A stretch of 64,000 nt of DNA from Clostridium ljungdahlii DSM 13528. Its GTDB lineage: Bacteria; Bacillota; Clostridia; Clostridiales; Clostridiaceae. The number at the start of each line of letters is the position of its first letter. Positions within the stretch are counted from its first letter, which is position 1. A program made the position numbers and the translations under genes. The stretch spans positions 1,178,001-1,242,000 of the forward strand of contig NC_014328.1 of NCBI RefSeq assembly GCF_000143685.1, in the 5' to 3' direction. Positions 33,597-44,316 of the stretch are shown in pieces. The notes under the pieces were generated by a model, which was given only the letters and a program-made list of their open reading frames with translations, made no database searches and had not been told where the DNA came from.

Positions 33597-34232
33597 ATGA
33601 ATTTAAAAAAGTGGTTAAAGGAACTTTTTAATAATAAAAAGGTATCTAATGACAAAAAAAGTATTTTTAATTTGACTATATTATTTTTGGTAGGAGTACT
33701 TATAATTGTTACAATAAGTTTTTTTAAAAACTACAATAATGAAAGCAGTGTAAATACTTCTAAAAATTTAAATGATGACAGTAGTAAGAGTAATAATCAG
33801 CAGAGTTCTACTTCTTCCGAACAAAGTAAGACTGAGAATTATGAAAAATCAATGCAGGAGAATTTGAAAAATACTTTAGAAAAAATGGATGGAGTAGGCA
33901 AAGTGGAAGTAATGATAAACTTTGAAAGTGGGGAAGAGAGTGTACCGGCAGTGAACATAACTGATTCGACAAATAATACAGAAGAAAAGGATACTGAGGG
34001 TGGTACAAGAAATACTACCCAAAAAAACAATGGAAGTACGGTGGTTGTTACAAATGATGGGAGCAAATCACAGCCGCTTATAGTTAAGACATACAATCCT
34101 AAAGTTTCAGGTGTGTGTGTTGTAGCTGAAGGAGCTGAGAACAAAATAACCGAACTCAGAATATCAAAAGCTATAACGGATTTGTTTGGAATATCAGAGG
34201 ATAAGGTAAATGTATATCCTATGAAAAAATAG
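33597..34232 (+). CDS. spoIIIAG: Stage III sporulation protein AG
   Basis: 211 aa. One N-terminal membrane helix (about residues 24-42), a Ser/Asn-rich linker, then the ring-building domain: LEKMDGVGKVEVMINFESG and, near the end, GVCVVAEGAENKITELRISK. In Bacillus SpoIIIAG forms a large ring in the intermembrane space. The insert between the two halves (about 115-155) is low complexity, as usual. Confidence 0.93.
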   Translation: MNLKKWLKELFNNKKVSNDKKSIFNLTILFLVGVLIIVTISFFKNYNNESSVNTSKNLNDDSSKSNNQQSSTSSEQSKTENYEKSMQENLKNTLEKMDGVGKVEVMINFESGEESVPAVNITDSTNNTEEKDTEGGTRNTTQKNNGSTVVVTNDGSKSQPLIVKTYNPKVSGVCVVAEGAENKITELRISKAITDLFGISEDKVNVYPMKK

Positions 34233-34289
34233 TATATAAGTATATTTTTTAGCATATAATTCTTTAGAAGATAAATGGGGGGAGTTAAA

Positions 34290-34850
34290 ATGAATAAAAA
34301 ACAAGCTGTAATTATTGTGACTCTTTTAGCTTTAATTGTTTGTGTGGGAGTAGTTGCTACAAAGTTAAACAGTCCTATAAATTATGTAAATGGTGTGGAT
34401 AATGGAAGCGGTAAAAGTGCAGTATCTTTTAATAGCAGCGATAATAATAGTTCACAGGATAAGAGTACTCAAGCAAAAAGTACCCAATCTAAAAGTGAGC
34501 AGTCCCAATTCTTTGAGGAGACACGGCTTACAAGGGATCAAAAAAATGCGGAAACTCTTCAAACTTTAAAAAGCCTTATAGATGACAAAAATGTTTCTGA
34601 TCCAAATCGTTCTGATGCGGAAAAAAAGTATACTGCATTAGCTATGAATACGAATTATGAATTGAAAATAGAAAATACTCTAAAAAGCAAGGGATATGAA
34701 GATGCTATATGTTCTATAGAAGACAACAAGGCAAGGGTAATAGTTAAAGGCAAGAATAAATTGGAAGACAAGGATACAAGACAGATAAAAGATGTAGTTA
34801 TGAGTATCTCAAATATTCAAGAAGTTGAAATCGAGGTAAAACAAGGTTAA
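34290..34850 (+). CDS. spoIIIAH: Stage III sporulation protein AH
   Basis: 186 aa from the ATG at 34290; an ATG five codons upstream overlaps the GGGGGGAG ribosome site. N-terminal membrane helix (about residues 5-23), Ser/Gln-rich linker, then a ring-building domain (ETLQTLKSLIDDKNVSD; YELKIENTLKSKGYEDAIC; VVMSISNIQEVEIEV). SpoIIIAH binds forespore SpoIIQ across the septum. Last gene of the spoIIIA operon; a spoIIQ gene is not in the window. Confidence 0.93.
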   Translation: MNKKQAVIIVTLLALIVCVGVVATKLNSPINYVNGVDNGSGKSAVSFNSSDNNSSQDKSTQAKSTQSKSEQSQFFEETRLTRDQKNAETLQTLKSLIDDKNVSDPNRSDAEKKYTALAMNTNYELKIENTLKSKGYEDAICSIEDNKARVIVKGKNKLEDKDTRQIKDVVMSISNIQEVEIEVKQG

Positions 34851-34960
34851 AACAAAGTGGAGCAATTACATAAATAAATTAATTGTAAAAGAAATATCCA
34901 TTTGATATAATGTATGTAATGTGGGTCTTTCGATGATGTAAAAATCTAGGAGGTGAAACA

Positions 34961-35359
34961 ATGGAGGAAAATACGAATAACGAAATTGATATGGGTATTG
35001 TAAAAATATCTGATGAGGTTGTAGGTGTAATTGCAGGTCTTGCTACTACTGAAATAAAAGGTATAGTTGGGATGAGTGCTAGTCTTGTAGGTGGAATTAC
35101 TCAAATACTTACAGGAAAGAAAAACTTATCTAAAGGTGTTAAAGTGAGTGTAGGAGAAAATAGTGCAGCAATAGATTTATATGTAGTAGTAGAATACGGA
35201 GTAAGAATTCCTGATGTAGCACTTAAAGTTCAGGAAAATGTAAAGAGAGCAGTTCAATCTATGACAGGCTTAGATGTTTCAGCTATAAACATACATGTGC
35301 AAAATGTTATGATTCCTAAAACAGAAGAGAGCAATGATAATATAGAAGAAGAGCAATAG
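34961..35359 (+). CDS. Asp23/Gls24 family protein
   Basis: 132 aa. IVKISDEVVGVIAGLATTEI, then VGMSASLVGGI and VYGVRIPDVALKVQENVKRA-type blocks identify the Asp23/Gls24 (DUF322) family, related to envelope-stress and amaP-anchored proteins. It is a standard clostridial gene between spoIIIAH and nusB. AGGAGG lies before the ATG. Precise role unknown in clostridia. Confidence 0.9.
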   Translation: MEENTNNEIDMGIVKISDEVVGVIAGLATTEIKGIVGMSASLVGGITQILTGKKNLSKGVKVSVGENSAAIDLYVVVEYGVRIPDVALKVQENVKRAVQSMTGLDVSAINIHVQNVMIPKTEESNDNIEEEQ

Positions 35360-35363
35360 TATG

Positions 35364-35392
35364 CACCCTCTGGATTCAGAGGGTGTTTCTAT
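35364..35392 (+). terminator. Terminator after Asp23-family gene
   Basis: A 9-bp GC-rich stem (CACCCTCTG / CAGAGGGTG) with a GATT loop, followed by a T-rich stretch, five bases after the stop. Confidence 0.8.
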
Positions 35393-35500
35393 TTAAAGAT
35401 ATGTTTGTATACTTGAACTAGTGTATTAGTTTAAGTATAATTATATCTGAAATGACAATAATTATTTTTAGAAGAGTATATATCCAAGTAGGAGGAAAAC

Positions 35501-35977
35501 ATGAATAGAAAAAAATCCAGAGAGTTGATAATGAAATTATTATTTGAAATGAGTATAAATAGAGAAGATTTTAGAAGTGTTTTGGCGAACTTAGAAGATA
35601 ATTTAGAAAAAAAAATTGAGAGCAAAGAAACTGATGGTGCCGAGGAAGTTTACAGTGAAAATATTGACAAACTAAAAAATGTTGATATGGAATATGTAAA
35701 AAGGGTTGTAAAGGGAATAGAAGAGAATAAGGATAGTTTGGATAAGGAAATTGAAAAATATCTTAGAAATTGGACATTAAACAGACTTCCAAAAGTTGAT
35801 GCTGCAATATTAAGAATTTGTACATATGAATTTTTATATGAACAGGATATTCCCGAAAAGGTATCTATAAATGAAGCTATAGAACTTGCTAAAAAATATT
35901 CTTCCGAGAAATCTGCGCCATTCATAAATGGTGTGCTTGGAAATATGATAAAAGATAAGAGCATAAGTAAACAGTAA
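35501..35977 (+). CDS. nusB: Transcription antitermination factor NusB
   Basis: 158 aa, all-helical. [15 protein letters not shown] at the N terminus and [19 protein letters not shown], then [29 protein letters not shown] are NusB signatures. It joins NusE (S10) on boxA RNA for rRNA antitermination. An acidic insert (about 35-55) is slightly longer than in E. coli. It heads the nusB-xseA-xseB-ispA-dxs-tlyA-nadK-argR-recN cluster common to Firmicutes. Confidence 0.95.
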   Translation: MNRKKSRELIMKLLFEMSINREDFRSVLANLEDNLEKKIESKETDGAEEVYSENIDKLKNVDMEYVKRVVKGIEENKDSLDKEIEKYLRNWTLNRLPKVDAAILRICTYEFLYEQDIPEKVSINEAIELAKKYSSEKSAPFINGVLGNMIKDKSISKQ

Positions 35978-36007
35978 TTATGAATTAAATATGAGGGGTT
36001 AAATAAT

Positions 36008-37204
36008 ATGTATATTAAAACATTAACTGTGTCTGATATTAACAATTATATAAAGAAGACTTTAGATAATGACTTTATACTTGCTAACTGTTCTATTAAA
36101 GGAGAAGTATCTAATTTGAAATTACATACAAGTGGACATATATATTTTTCCCTAAAAGATAAGTTTAGTAAGATAAACTGCATTATGTTTAAATCAGATG
36201 CTCAAAATTTAAATTTTATACCTGAGGATGGTATGAAAGTAATAGTTAAAGGAAGGGTGTCCTTATATGAAAAGGAAGGGTTATATCAGCTTTATTGTAA
36301 TGAAATGAAACCAGATGGTATGGGGGAATTGTATTTAGCTTTTGAAAAATTGAAGGTAAAGTTAGAACAAAAGGGATTGTTTGATGAATCACATAAAAGA
36401 AAAATACCTACTTATGCCAAGAAAATAGGTGTAATTACTTCTTCTACAGGAGCTGCGCTTAAGGATATAATAAATGTAACTAAAAGAAGAAACAAAAAGG
36501 TAGAACTTTTAATTTATCCATCACTAGTTCAGGGTGCAAATGCTAGCAGTGATGTGATAAAAGGAATTGAAGTATTAAATTCTATAGAAGATGTAGAACT
36601 TATAATTATAGCAAGAGGAGGAGGTTCCATAGAAGAACTTTGGTGTTTTAATGATGAAAAGTTAGCAGAGGCAATTTATAGCTCAAAGAAGCCCATAATA
36701 ACAGGAGTTGGACATGAGATTGACTATACTATAGTGGATTTTGTATCTGATAGAAGAGCACCTACACCTTCTGCGGCAGCAGAGATTGCAGTTTTTAACT
36801 TGGAAGAAGCCTTACAAAAACTCAATAGCTATAAAAATAGACTTTACACTTATGCTAAGGATAAAATAAAAGATGAAAAGAATAGACTTAATTTTTTGAA
36901 AAAAACATTAGATTTAAACAGTCCCCTTATATATATAGCAAATCAGTATAGTAATGTGGATAAACTCAAAGAACTCTTAAATTTCAAATTAAATGTTAAA
37001 ATCAATGAGAAAAAAGAAAAATTAGCAAAGATAAATGCACTGCTTTCTGCCCATAACCCATTAAATATTTTAAATAGGGGATATTCTATAATAGAAGATG
37101 ATGAGAATAATGGAATAAGTTCCATTGAAGAACTAAATAAAAAAGATAAGATTAAAGTAATTATGAAAGATGGAACTTCTAAATTTAAGCTAATTCATTA
37201 TTAG
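36008..37204 (+). CDS. xseA: Exodeoxyribonuclease VII large subunit
   Basis: 398 aa. N-terminal OB-fold ([20 protein letters not shown]), then the nuclease core with [39 protein letters not shown] and [29 protein letters not shown] long coiled coil and a short C-terminal tail follow. With XseB it degrades single-stranded DNA to oligonucleotides. Length matches the family. Confidence 0.95.
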   Translation: MYIKTLTVSDINNYIKKTLDNDFILANCSIKGEVSNLKLHTSGHIYFSLKDKFSKINCIMFKSDAQNLNFIPEDGMKVIVKGRVSLYEKEGLYQLYCNEMKPDGMGELYLAFEKLKVKLEQKGLFDESHKRKIPTYAKKIGVITSSTGAALKDIINVTKRRNKKVELLIYPSLVQGANASSDVIKGIEVLNSIEDVELIIIARGGGSIEELWCFNDEKLAEAIYSSKKPIITGVGHEIDYTIVDFVSDRRAPTPSAAAEIAVFNLEEALQKLNSYKNRLYTYAKDKIKDEKNRLNFLKKTLDLNSPLIYIANQYSNVDKLKELLNFKLNVKINEKKEKLAKINALLSAHNPLNILNRGYSIIEDDENNGISSIEELNKKDKIKVIMKDGTSKFKLIHY

Positions 37205-37219
37205 AAAAGAGGTGCTCGT

Positions 37220-37444
37220 ATGCCTAGAAAAACGGAAAGTTATGAAAATATAATGGAAAAATTAGAAAGTATAGTCAATTCTATGGATAATGGAGAATTA
37301 TCGCTACAAGACAGTATGAAGAGTTATGAAGAAGGAGTAAAATTGTGCAATAAATTATATAAGATATTAAATGACGCGGAAGGAAAAATAAAAATTCTTA
37401 CTGAAGAAGGAGAAGAAGACTTTAATATTAAATCTCGAGAATAA
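37220..37444 (+). CDS. xseB: Exodeoxyribonuclease VII small subunit
   Basis: 74 aa, two-helix protein: ENIMEKLESIVNSMDNGELS and LQDSMKSYEEGVKLCNKLYK are the family signature. It begins 16 nt after xseA, with GAGGTG before the ATG. Confidence 0.94.
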   Translation: MPRKTESYENIMEKLESIVNSMDNGELSLQDSMKSYEEGVKLCNKLYKILNDAEGKIKILTEEGEEDFNIKSRE

Positions 37445-37489
37445 TATGCTGGATTAATAAGGCTATTTACATAGAATGGAGAATGTATT

Positions 37490-38371
37490 ATGGAAATTAA
37501 AGGTGTAATTGAAACATTAAGAGAGGAATTGAATAAATACCTCTATGACTATATGGAGGGAAAAGGATCTTATAATAAGAGAGTATATGAAGCTATGCAG
37601 TATAGCTTAGATGCAGGAGGAAAGAGAATAAGACCTCTACTATTTCTTTTGACATATAAACTTTATAAGACAGATTGCAATGAGGTTATGGATATAGCAG
37701 CAGCTATAGAAATGATACACACTTATTCCTTAATTCATGATGATTTACCTGCTATGGACAATGATGATTTAAGAAGGGGCAAACCTACAAATCATAAGGT
37801 ATTTGGAGAAGCTATTGCTGTACTTGCGGGAGATGGACTTTTAAATGAAGCAATGAGTCTGATGTTTAGACACTGTATTGGGAAAAAGGATAACGCTATA
37901 AGGGCTTGTAGCATTATTTCTGAAAGTGCAGGAGCTGATGGGATGGTTGGCGGACAGACAGTGGATATTTTAAGTGAAAACACTAAGATACCTATAGATC
38001 AGCTCTATTACATGCACAGTAAAAAAACGGGAGCGCTCATAAAAGGATCTATAATATCTGCAGCAGTATATGCGGGAGCAAGTAAAGCTGAAATAGATAA
38101 ATTAAGCTATTATGGAGAAAAGTTAGGATTGGCATTTCAAATAAAGGATGATATATTGGATTTAACAGGAGATACTGCTCTTTTAGGTAAAAATATAAAA
38201 AGTGATCTAAATAATAACAAAACTACATTTATAAGTACTTATGGAATAAATAAATGCAAAGAAATGTGCAATTCAATTACAAGTGAATGTATAGGAGTAC
38301 TGAATGGGATGAGTGTAGATACTTCTTATCTAAAAGATTTAACATCATTTTTATTAAATAGAGAAAAGTGA
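37490..38371 (+). CDS. ispA: Polyprenyl (farnesyl/geranyl) diphosphate synthase
   Basis: 293 aa. The first Asp-rich motif DDLPAMDNDDLRRGKPTNH (FARM, D-D-x4-D as in bacterial short-chain synthases) and second DDILD are present, with GGKRIRPLL upstream. By family it condenses IPP with DMAPP/GPP to C15. It lies directly upstream of dxs, so isoprenoid precursor supply and chain growth are co-expressed. Confidence 0.94.
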   Translation: MEIKGVIETLREELNKYLYDYMEGKGSYNKRVYEAMQYSLDAGGKRIRPLLFLLTYKLYKTDCNEVMDIAAAIEMIHTYSLIHDDLPAMDNDDLRRGKPTNHKVFGEAIAVLAGDGLLNEAMSLMFRHCIGKKDNAIRACSIISESAGADGMVGGQTVDILSENTKIPIDQLYYMHSKKTGALIKGSIISAAVYAGASKAEIDKLSYYGEKLGLAFQIKDDILDLTGDTALLGKNIKSDLNNNKTTFISTYGINKCKEMCNSITSECIGVLNGMSVDTSYLKDLTSFLLNREK

Positions 38372-38425
38372 AGTTTAAGCTGTGATAAAAATTTTAAAAC
38401 TACTTTATTAAAGGGATAGATAAGG

Positions 38426-40300
38426 ATGAGTAATTTATTAGATAATTATAAAGATATAAATGACGTAAAGAAGATGTCGTTAAATGATAAAAAAAAGCTA
38501 GCTAGAGAAATTAGAAAATTTTTAATAGACAAAGTATCTAAGACAGGAGGTCATTTGGCGTCTAACTTAGGGGTTGTGGAGCTCACTTTGAGTTTATTTA
38601 GTGTATTTGATCTAAATTATGATAAACTTATATGGGATGTGGGACATCAGGCTTATGTGCATAAAATCCTCACGGGAAGAAAGGATAAATTTGATACTTT
38701 AAGGCAATTTGGAGGATTAAGTGGATTTCCTAAAAGGTGCGAAAGTATATATGATTTTTTCGAAACAGGGCATAGTAGTACTTCAATATCTGCAGCACTT
38801 GGAATGGCTAGGGCTAGAGATTTAAAGCATGAGAAATATAATGTTGTTGCAGTTATAGGAGATGGAGCACTTACTGGAGGTATGGCACTAGAGGCCCTAA
38901 ATGATGTAGGTTATAGAAAAACTAAGCTTATAATAATATTAAATGATAATCAAATGTCTATAGGAAAAAATGTAGGTGGAGTATCTAAATATTTAAATAA
39001 ACTTAGAGTGGACCCTAAGTATAATAAATTTAAAGCGGATGTAGAAGCTAAATTAAAAAAGATACCTAATATAGGAAAAGGAATGGCAAAATATCTTGAA
39101 AAGGTAAAAAATGGAATAAAACAAATGGTAGTTCCTGGAATGTTTTTTGAAGATATGGGAATTAAATATTTAGGACCAATAGATGGTCATAATATAAAAG
39201 AACTTACAGACGTACTCGCTTCTGCAAAAGACATACAAGGTCCAGTTATTATACATATAATAACTAAGAAAGGAAAAGGATATGAATTTGCAGAAAAAAA
39301 TCCAGGTAAATTCCATGGAATAGGGCCTTTTAATTGCGCCAATGGTGAACTGGATGCTGGATCTTCAAATACTTATTCCAAGGCCTTTGGAAATGAAATG
39401 GTAAAGCTAGCAGAAAAAGACGATAGAATAGTGGCTATAACTGCAGCCATGAGGGATGGAACAGGTCTTAAAAGTTTTTCTCAAAAGTTTCCTGAAAGGT
39501 TTTTTGATGTGGGAATAGCAGAACAGCATGCTGTAACCCTGGCAGCTGGAATGGCACAGGCAAATTTAAAACCTGTATTTGCAGTTTACTCTACTTTTCT
39601 TCAAAGAGCTTATGATCAACTTATTCATGATGTATGTATGCAAAAACTTCCAGTAGTTTTTGCTGTAGATAGGGCCGGCATTGTAGGAGAAGATGGTGAA
39701 ACACATCAGGGAATATTTGATTTATCTTACTTAACGGAAATGCCACATATGACGCTTATGTCTCCTAAATGTATAGATGAACTTCCATATATGTTAAAAT
39801 GGGCATTAGGCCAGAGTTTTCCTGTAGCTATAAGGTATCCAAGGGGAGGAGATAGTGTATGTCTCAATCCCGTAGAAAATTTTAAACTTGGAAAGTGGGA
39901 CTGTATTTCAAATGAAGGCAGTGTAGCAATAATTGCTCAGGGTAAAATGGTACAAAATGCAGTGTTAGCAGGAAAAAAACTTAAAGAAAAGGGTATAGAT
40001 GTAAGGATTATAAGTGCATGTTTTATTAAGCCGCTGGACAAGGAAATGTTAAACAGGTTAGTTGAAGAAAGTGTAACTATCGTTACTGTTGAAGACAATG
40101 TAATAAGAGGAGGATTAGGATCCTATATATTAGAATATGTAAATAAATTAAATAAAAAAGTAAAAATAATAAACTTAGGGTTTGATGATAAGTTTGTACA
40201 GCATGGAAAATCCGATATTTTGTATAAGCTGTATGGTTTGGATCCTAAAGGTATCGTAAATAGTGTACTTGAAGCAGCAGAGGTAAGTCATATATTTTAA
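38426..40300 (+). CDS. dxs: 1-deoxy-D-xylulose-5-phosphate synthase
   Basis: 624 aa. Thiamine diphosphate site [20 protein letters not shown], followed by the Mg-binding [10 protein letters not shown]. The transketolase pyrimidine domain has [19 protein letters not shown] with the catalytic Glu, and [15 protein letters not shown] follows. Full length, with the [14 protein letters not shown] substrate loop. First step of the MEP pathway from pyruvate and glyceraldehyde-3-phosphate. Next to ispA, as in many Firmicutes. Confidence 0.96.
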   Translation: MSNLLDNYKDINDVKKMSLNDKKKLAREIRKFLIDKVSKTGGHLASNLGVVELTLSLFSVFDLNYDKLIWDVGHQAYVHKILTGRKDKFDTLRQFGGLSGFPKRCESIYDFFETGHSSTSISAALGMARARDLKHEKYNVVAVIGDGALTGGMALEALNDVGYRKTKLIIILNDNQMSIGKNVGGVSKYLNKLRVDPKYNKFKADVEAKLKKIPNIGKGMAKYLEKVKNGIKQMVVPGMFFEDMGIKYLGPIDGHNIKELTDVLASAKDIQGPVIIHIITKKGKGYEFAEKNPGKFHGIGPFNCANGELDAGSSNTYSKAFGNEMVKLAEKDDRIVAITAAMRDGTGLKSFSQKFPERFFDVGIAEQHAVTLAAGMAQANLKPVFAVYSTFLQRAYDQLIHDVCMQKLPVVFAVDRAGIVGEDGETHQGIFDLSYLTEMPHMTLMSPKCIDELPYMLKWALGQSFPVAIRYPRGGDSVCLNPVENFKLGKWDCISNEGSVAIIAQGKMVQNAVLAGKKLKEKGIDVRIISACFIKPLDKEMLNRLVEESVTIVTVEDNVIRGGLGSYILEYVNKLNKKVKIINLGFDDKFVQHGKSDILYKLYGLDPKGIVNSVLEAAEVSHIF

Positions 40301-40317
40301 TAGTGAGGTAGTTTATT

Positions 40318-41142
40318 ATGTCAGAACCAAAAGAAAGATTGGACGTACTTTTAGTAGAAAAAGGCATTTTTCAATCTAGAGAAAGGGCTAAAGCCAGTAT
40401 TATGGCTGGAGAAGTATTTATTGATGGACAGAGAGTAGATAAATGTGGACAGAAGATAAAAAAAAGTTCCAATATAGAATTTAGAGGAGAAAAACTTCCT
40501 TTTGTAAGTAGGGGAGGATTGAAATTACAAAAAGCTGTAAAAGAATTTAATATTAACTTAAATGATAAAGTATGCATGGATATAGGTGCATCTACAGGTG
40601 GGTTTACAGATTGCATGCTTCAAAATGGAGCTAAAAAAGTATTTTCAATAGATGTGGGATATGGGCAATTTGCGTGGAAACTCAGGATAGATGATAGAGT
40701 GGTTTGTATGGAAAGGACAAATATAAGATATGTAACGCCTGAGGATATAGGTGAATATGCAGATTTTGCAAGTATAGATGTTTCCTTTATATCTCTAAAA
40801 AAAGTTGTACCTGTAGTTAGTAACTTACTGAAAGAAAATGGTAGTATAATGGCACTTATAAAGCCACAGTTTGAAGCTGGAAGAGAAAGGGTAGGAAAAA
40901 AGGGTGTAGTAAGGGAAAAATCTACTCACATAGATGTGATAAACGAAATTATAACTTTTTTGAGAGAAAATAATTTAAAAATAATTTCATTGAGTTATTC
41001 TCCTGTAAAGGGTCCGGAAGGAAATATAGAGTATTTAGTATATTTTACTAAGAAAAGTGATTTTAAGGAGTCGTTCATAGATGAAGATATAATAAACATA
41101 GTAAACTCATCTCATTGTGAACTAAATGGGGAGGAACTATGA
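40318..41142 (+). CDS. tlyA: TlyA family rRNA (cytidine-2'-O)-methyltransferase
   Basis: 274 aa. N-terminal S4 domain (ERLDVLLVEKGIFQSRERAK), then an FtsJ-like methyltransferase domain with motif I DIGASTGGFTDCMLQNGA and KPQFEAGRERVGKKGVVR. By homology it 2'-O-methylates 16S/23S rRNA cytidines; the older name is hemolysin A. The stop overlaps nadK in ATGA. Confidence 0.92.
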   Translation: MSEPKERLDVLLVEKGIFQSRERAKASIMAGEVFIDGQRVDKCGQKIKKSSNIEFRGEKLPFVSRGGLKLQKAVKEFNINLNDKVCMDIGASTGGFTDCMLQNGAKKVFSIDVGYGQFAWKLRIDDRVVCMERTNIRYVTPEDIGEYADFASIDVSFISLKKVVPVVSNLLKENGSIMALIKPQFEAGRERVGKKGVVREKSTHIDVINEIITFLRENNLKIISLSYSPVKGPEGNIEYLVYFTKKSDFKESFIDEDIINIVNSSHCELNGEEL

Positions 41143-41996
41143 AAAATATAGGAATTAACGTTAATACAACAAAAGATCCAGATAAAAAAATGTTAAATTT
41201 CATAAAAAAAACAATACATAGCATAGATAAAAGTGTAAAAGTAAAAGTATATGAAAATTGTGATGGATTAGATAAGGATGAAAGCGCTAAGTTAGATGTA
41301 ATTATAGTATTAGGAGGGGATGGTACTATATTAAATACATCAAAACATATACTTGATTCAAATACACCTATACTGGGAGTAAACATAGGGCATTTAGGAT
41401 TCTTAGCACAGGTGGAGGTAAACAGTATAGAGAACGCACTCAAAAAATTATTTAATGGAAATTATGTAATTGAAGAGAGGAATATGATTCAATGCATCTA
41501 TGATGATGGAAATGGACCAAAGACATATGATGGATTAAATGATGTAGTATTATACAAGGGTATTAAGTCAAGGATACAGAGATATGATGTTTATATAAAT
41601 GAGAACTTTTACAATACATTTAGTGGTGATGGTATTATTGTATCTACGTCTACAGGATCTACAGGATATAATCTTTCTGCAGGGGGACCTATAATATATC
41701 CATCTTTAGATATATTATGTCTTACTCCTATGTATTCGCAGTTTTTAACATCTAGAACCATTGTACTGGACAATAGATGTTGTATAACTATAGCAGTTAG
41801 AAAAAATTTTAAAAATATATTTTTATCAATAGATGGCCAGGAATGGATTGAAGTAAATGGACCAAATACTATAGAAGTAAGAAGATCTAAAAATAAAAGA
41901 AAGTTTATAAAATTTGATGATAATAATTATTTTGATACATTAAAAGATAAAATTAATTTTAAGGCAAAAGAAGGTGAAGTATATGAAGGTAACTAG
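41139..41996 (+). CDS. nadK: NAD kinase
   Basis: 285 aa. The ATP-binding GGDGTIL, a NIGHLGFLAQV block and the NAD-binding STSTGSTGYNLSAGGPI are all present. It phosphorylates NAD to NADP. Starts with ATGA overlap with tlyA and ends 14 nt inside argR, so translation is chained. Confidence 0.95.
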   Translation: MKNIGINVNTTKDPDKKMLNFIKKTIHSIDKSVKVKVYENCDGLDKDESAKLDVIIVLGGDGTILNTSKHILDSNTPILGVNIGHLGFLAQVEVNSIENALKKLFNGNYVIEERNMIQCIYDDGNGPKTYDGLNDVVLYKGIKSRIQRYDVYINENFYNTFSGDGIIVSTSTGSTGYNLSAGGPIIYPSLDILCLTPMYSQFLTSRTIVLDNRCCITIAVRKNFKNIFLSIDGQEWIEVNGPNTIEVRRSKNKRKFIKFDDNNYFDTLKDKINFKAKEGEVYEGN

Positions 41997-42435
41997 ACAT
42001 GCTAAGATACTTGAAATTATAAATTCAAATGATATTGAAACTCAGGAAGAATTAGCGGATAGACTAAAAAAAAGCGGTATGAATGTAACACAAGCCACGG
42101 TTTCAAGGGATATAAAAGAATTAAAACTTATAAAAGTATTATCTGATAGTGGAAAATATAAATATGCAACTATTTCACATACGAAAAATTTCTTATCCAA
42201 TAAACTTGTAAATATATTTTCTCAGACTGTAACAAGTGTGGAAAATATAGAAAATTTCATAATAGTAAAAACAATTTCAGGGTCTGCTTCTGCGGCAGCT
42301 GAAGCCATAGATTCTTTAAATTTTGTTGGAATAGCTGGAAGTATAGCTGGTGATAACACTATATTTGTAATGACTAGAGATGGAGAAAGTGCTCACATAA
42401 TAACTCAAAAAATGAAAAAAATGATTTCTCAGTAG
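41983..42435 (+). CDS. argR: Arginine repressor ArgR/AhrC
   Basis: 150 aa from the ATG giving MKVTRHAKILEII (GAAGGTGAAG upstream; a GTG three codons earlier overlaps that site). Winged helix N-terminal domain with the recognition segment VTQATVSRDIKEL, then an oligomerisation/arginine domain. The arginine-contact motif usually reads G-D-D-T; here it is AGDNTIFVM, with Asn in place of the second Asp. Located upstream of recN, as ahrC is in Bacillus. Confidence 0.93.
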   Translation: MKVTRHAKILEIINSNDIETQEELADRLKKSGMNVTQATVSRDIKELKLIKVLSDSGKYKYATISHTKNFLSNKLVNIFSQTVTSVENIENFIIVKTISGSASAAAEAIDSLNFVGIAGSIAGDNTIFVMTRDGESAHIITQKMKKMISQ

Positions 42436-42446
42436 GAGGCTATTTT

Positions 42447-44144
42447 ATGCTGCTTCAATTGAATATAAAAAATTTTGCACTTATAGAAAAGTTGACTATA
42501 TCCTTTGAATCAGGTTTTAATGTATTTTCTGGTGAAACTGGAGCAGGTAAATCTATATTGATTGATGCAATAAACTATGTACTTGGAGGGAAATTTAATA
42601 AGAATTTGATAAGGACAGGAGAAAATAAGACTTTTGTAGAAGCAGTTTTTACTATAGAGAACCCAAAAACTTTTGAGATTTTAGAAGAAAAAGATATGAA
42701 ATCAGAAGAAGATTTAGTAATAATAAGCAGAGAATCTTTTCAATCAGGAAGAACTGTAGCAAAGATAAATGGTAAATCTATTTTATTGTCTGATTTAAGA
42801 GATATAAGTAGTACACTGCTTGATATACATGGCCAACATGATAATCAAAATTTACTTTCAGAACAAAACCATATAGATTACTTGGACTATTATGGTGAAA
42901 ATTTTATTTCTGAGACAATGAAAGAATATAAAAAAAATTATCAGCATTTAAATAATATAAAAGATAAAATATATGAACTTTCGGGCAAAAGTGAAGATAG
43001 AGAAAAGCTAATAGATTTTTTAAAGTATCAGATAAATGAAATAAATTCAGCAGATTTAAAAGAAACGGAAGAAAAAGAACTGGATAAAAAATTTAATGTT
43101 TTATCTAATGCTGAAAAAATAAACAATGTAATAAACAAATGCTATATAGCCCTTTATAGTGGGGAAGAGGGAAAAAACTCCATATATGATAATTTCGGAA
43201 TAGTTTTAAAACAGTTGAATTCCATAAAGAATATTATGCCTAAAATAGGAGATATGTGCACTTCACTTGAAAATATATATTATGCCATGGAAGGTAATAT
43301 AGATGAAATAAGAAGTATGAAAGATAGTGTTTATTGTGATAAAAACGAATTGGAATATATAAATAGCAGAATATATCAGATAAATGGTTTAAAAAAAAAA
43401 TATGGTAATACTATAAAGGACATATTAGATTATAGAGATAAGATAAAAACTCAATATGAGGAAATGAAAAATGCCTCTGATGTAATAAAAAATTTAAATT
43501 CGGAAAAAATAAAGTTAGAAAATTTACTTAAAATTAAAAGTGAAAAACTTCATGAAATGCGATGTAAAACAGCTCATGTTTTAGAAAAAAATATAAAAAA
43601 TGAGTTGAATTTCATAGGACTTGAACACAGTATCTTTAAAATAGAAGTTAATTTTGAAGATAAATTTACTTCAAAAGGAATGGATAAGGTAAAGTTTTGT
43701 ATATCTACTAATCTAGGTGAACCTCTAAAACCTTTGGAAAATGTAGTTTCAGGAGGAGAGCTTTCAAGAATAATGTTAGCATTAAAAACTGTATTTGTAG
43801 ATAAGGATCATATTCCATCTGTTATATTTGATGAAATAGATACAGGAATAAGTGGAAGAATAGCACAGAGTGTAGCGGAAAAAATGTATACTATATCTAA
43901 AAAACATCAGGTTTTTTGTGTTACACACCTACCTCAAATAGCATGTATGTCTGATACCCATTATTGGGTTTCAAAAAATATTAGCAACAATAAAACCTAT
44001 ACGAAAGTTAAAAAGATGAAAAAAACAGAAAAAGAATGTGAAATAGCTAGAATGATAGGAGGGGAAAAAGTTACAAAGCTTACTTTAGAACATGCGAAAG
44101 AACTTGTTAGAATGGCAGATTCTAAAAAGTGTAAAATTAAATAG
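42447..44144 (+). CDS. recN: DNA repair protein RecN
   Basis: 565 aa SMC-like ATPase. Walker A SGETGAGKSILIDAINYV at the N terminus, DIHGQHDNQNLL, long central coiled coils (about 150-370), the ABC signature VVSGGELSRIMLALK and Walker B VIFDEIDTGISGRIAQ, then CVTHLPQIACM. It binds DNA ends in double-strand break repair. GGAGG lies before the ATG. Confidence 0.96.
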   Translation: MLLQLNIKNFALIEKLTISFESGFNVFSGETGAGKSILIDAINYVLGGKFNKNLIRTGENKTFVEAVFTIENPKTFEILEEKDMKSEEDLVIISRESFQSGRTVAKINGKSILLSDLRDISSTLLDIHGQHDNQNLLSEQNHIDYLDYYGENFISETMKEYKKNYQHLNNIKDKIYELSGKSEDREKLIDFLKYQINEINSADLKETEEKELDKKFNVLSNAEKINNVINKCYIALYSGEEGKNSIYDNFGIVLKQLNSIKNIMPKIGDMCTSLENIYYAMEGNIDEIRSMKDSVYCDKNELEYINSRIYQINGLKKKYGNTIKDILDYRDKIKTQYEEMKNASDVIKNLNSEKIKLENLLKIKSEKLHEMRCKTAHVLEKNIKNELNFIGLEHSIFKIEVNFEDKFTSKGMDKVKFCISTNLGEPLKPLENVVSGGELSRIMLALKTVFVDKDHIPSVIFDEIDTGISGRIAQSVAEKMYTISKKHQVFCVTHLPQIACMSDTHYWVSKNISNNKTYTKVKKMKKTEKECEIARMIGGEKVTKLTLEHAKELVRMADSKKCKIK

Positions 44145-44316
44145 TAGAAACTAAAGAAGTTATCTCCAAAAGTCAGGAGGTGACTTTTAACTTTTTGAAT
44201 AAAATTTATATTTTTGAAGAATACATTAACTTTAAATGCATCTATATGATAGCATAATAAGATATTTAAAAGGGCAACTTAAATGTAGAAAACAGTGTAA
44301 CACAGGAGGTAAAAGC

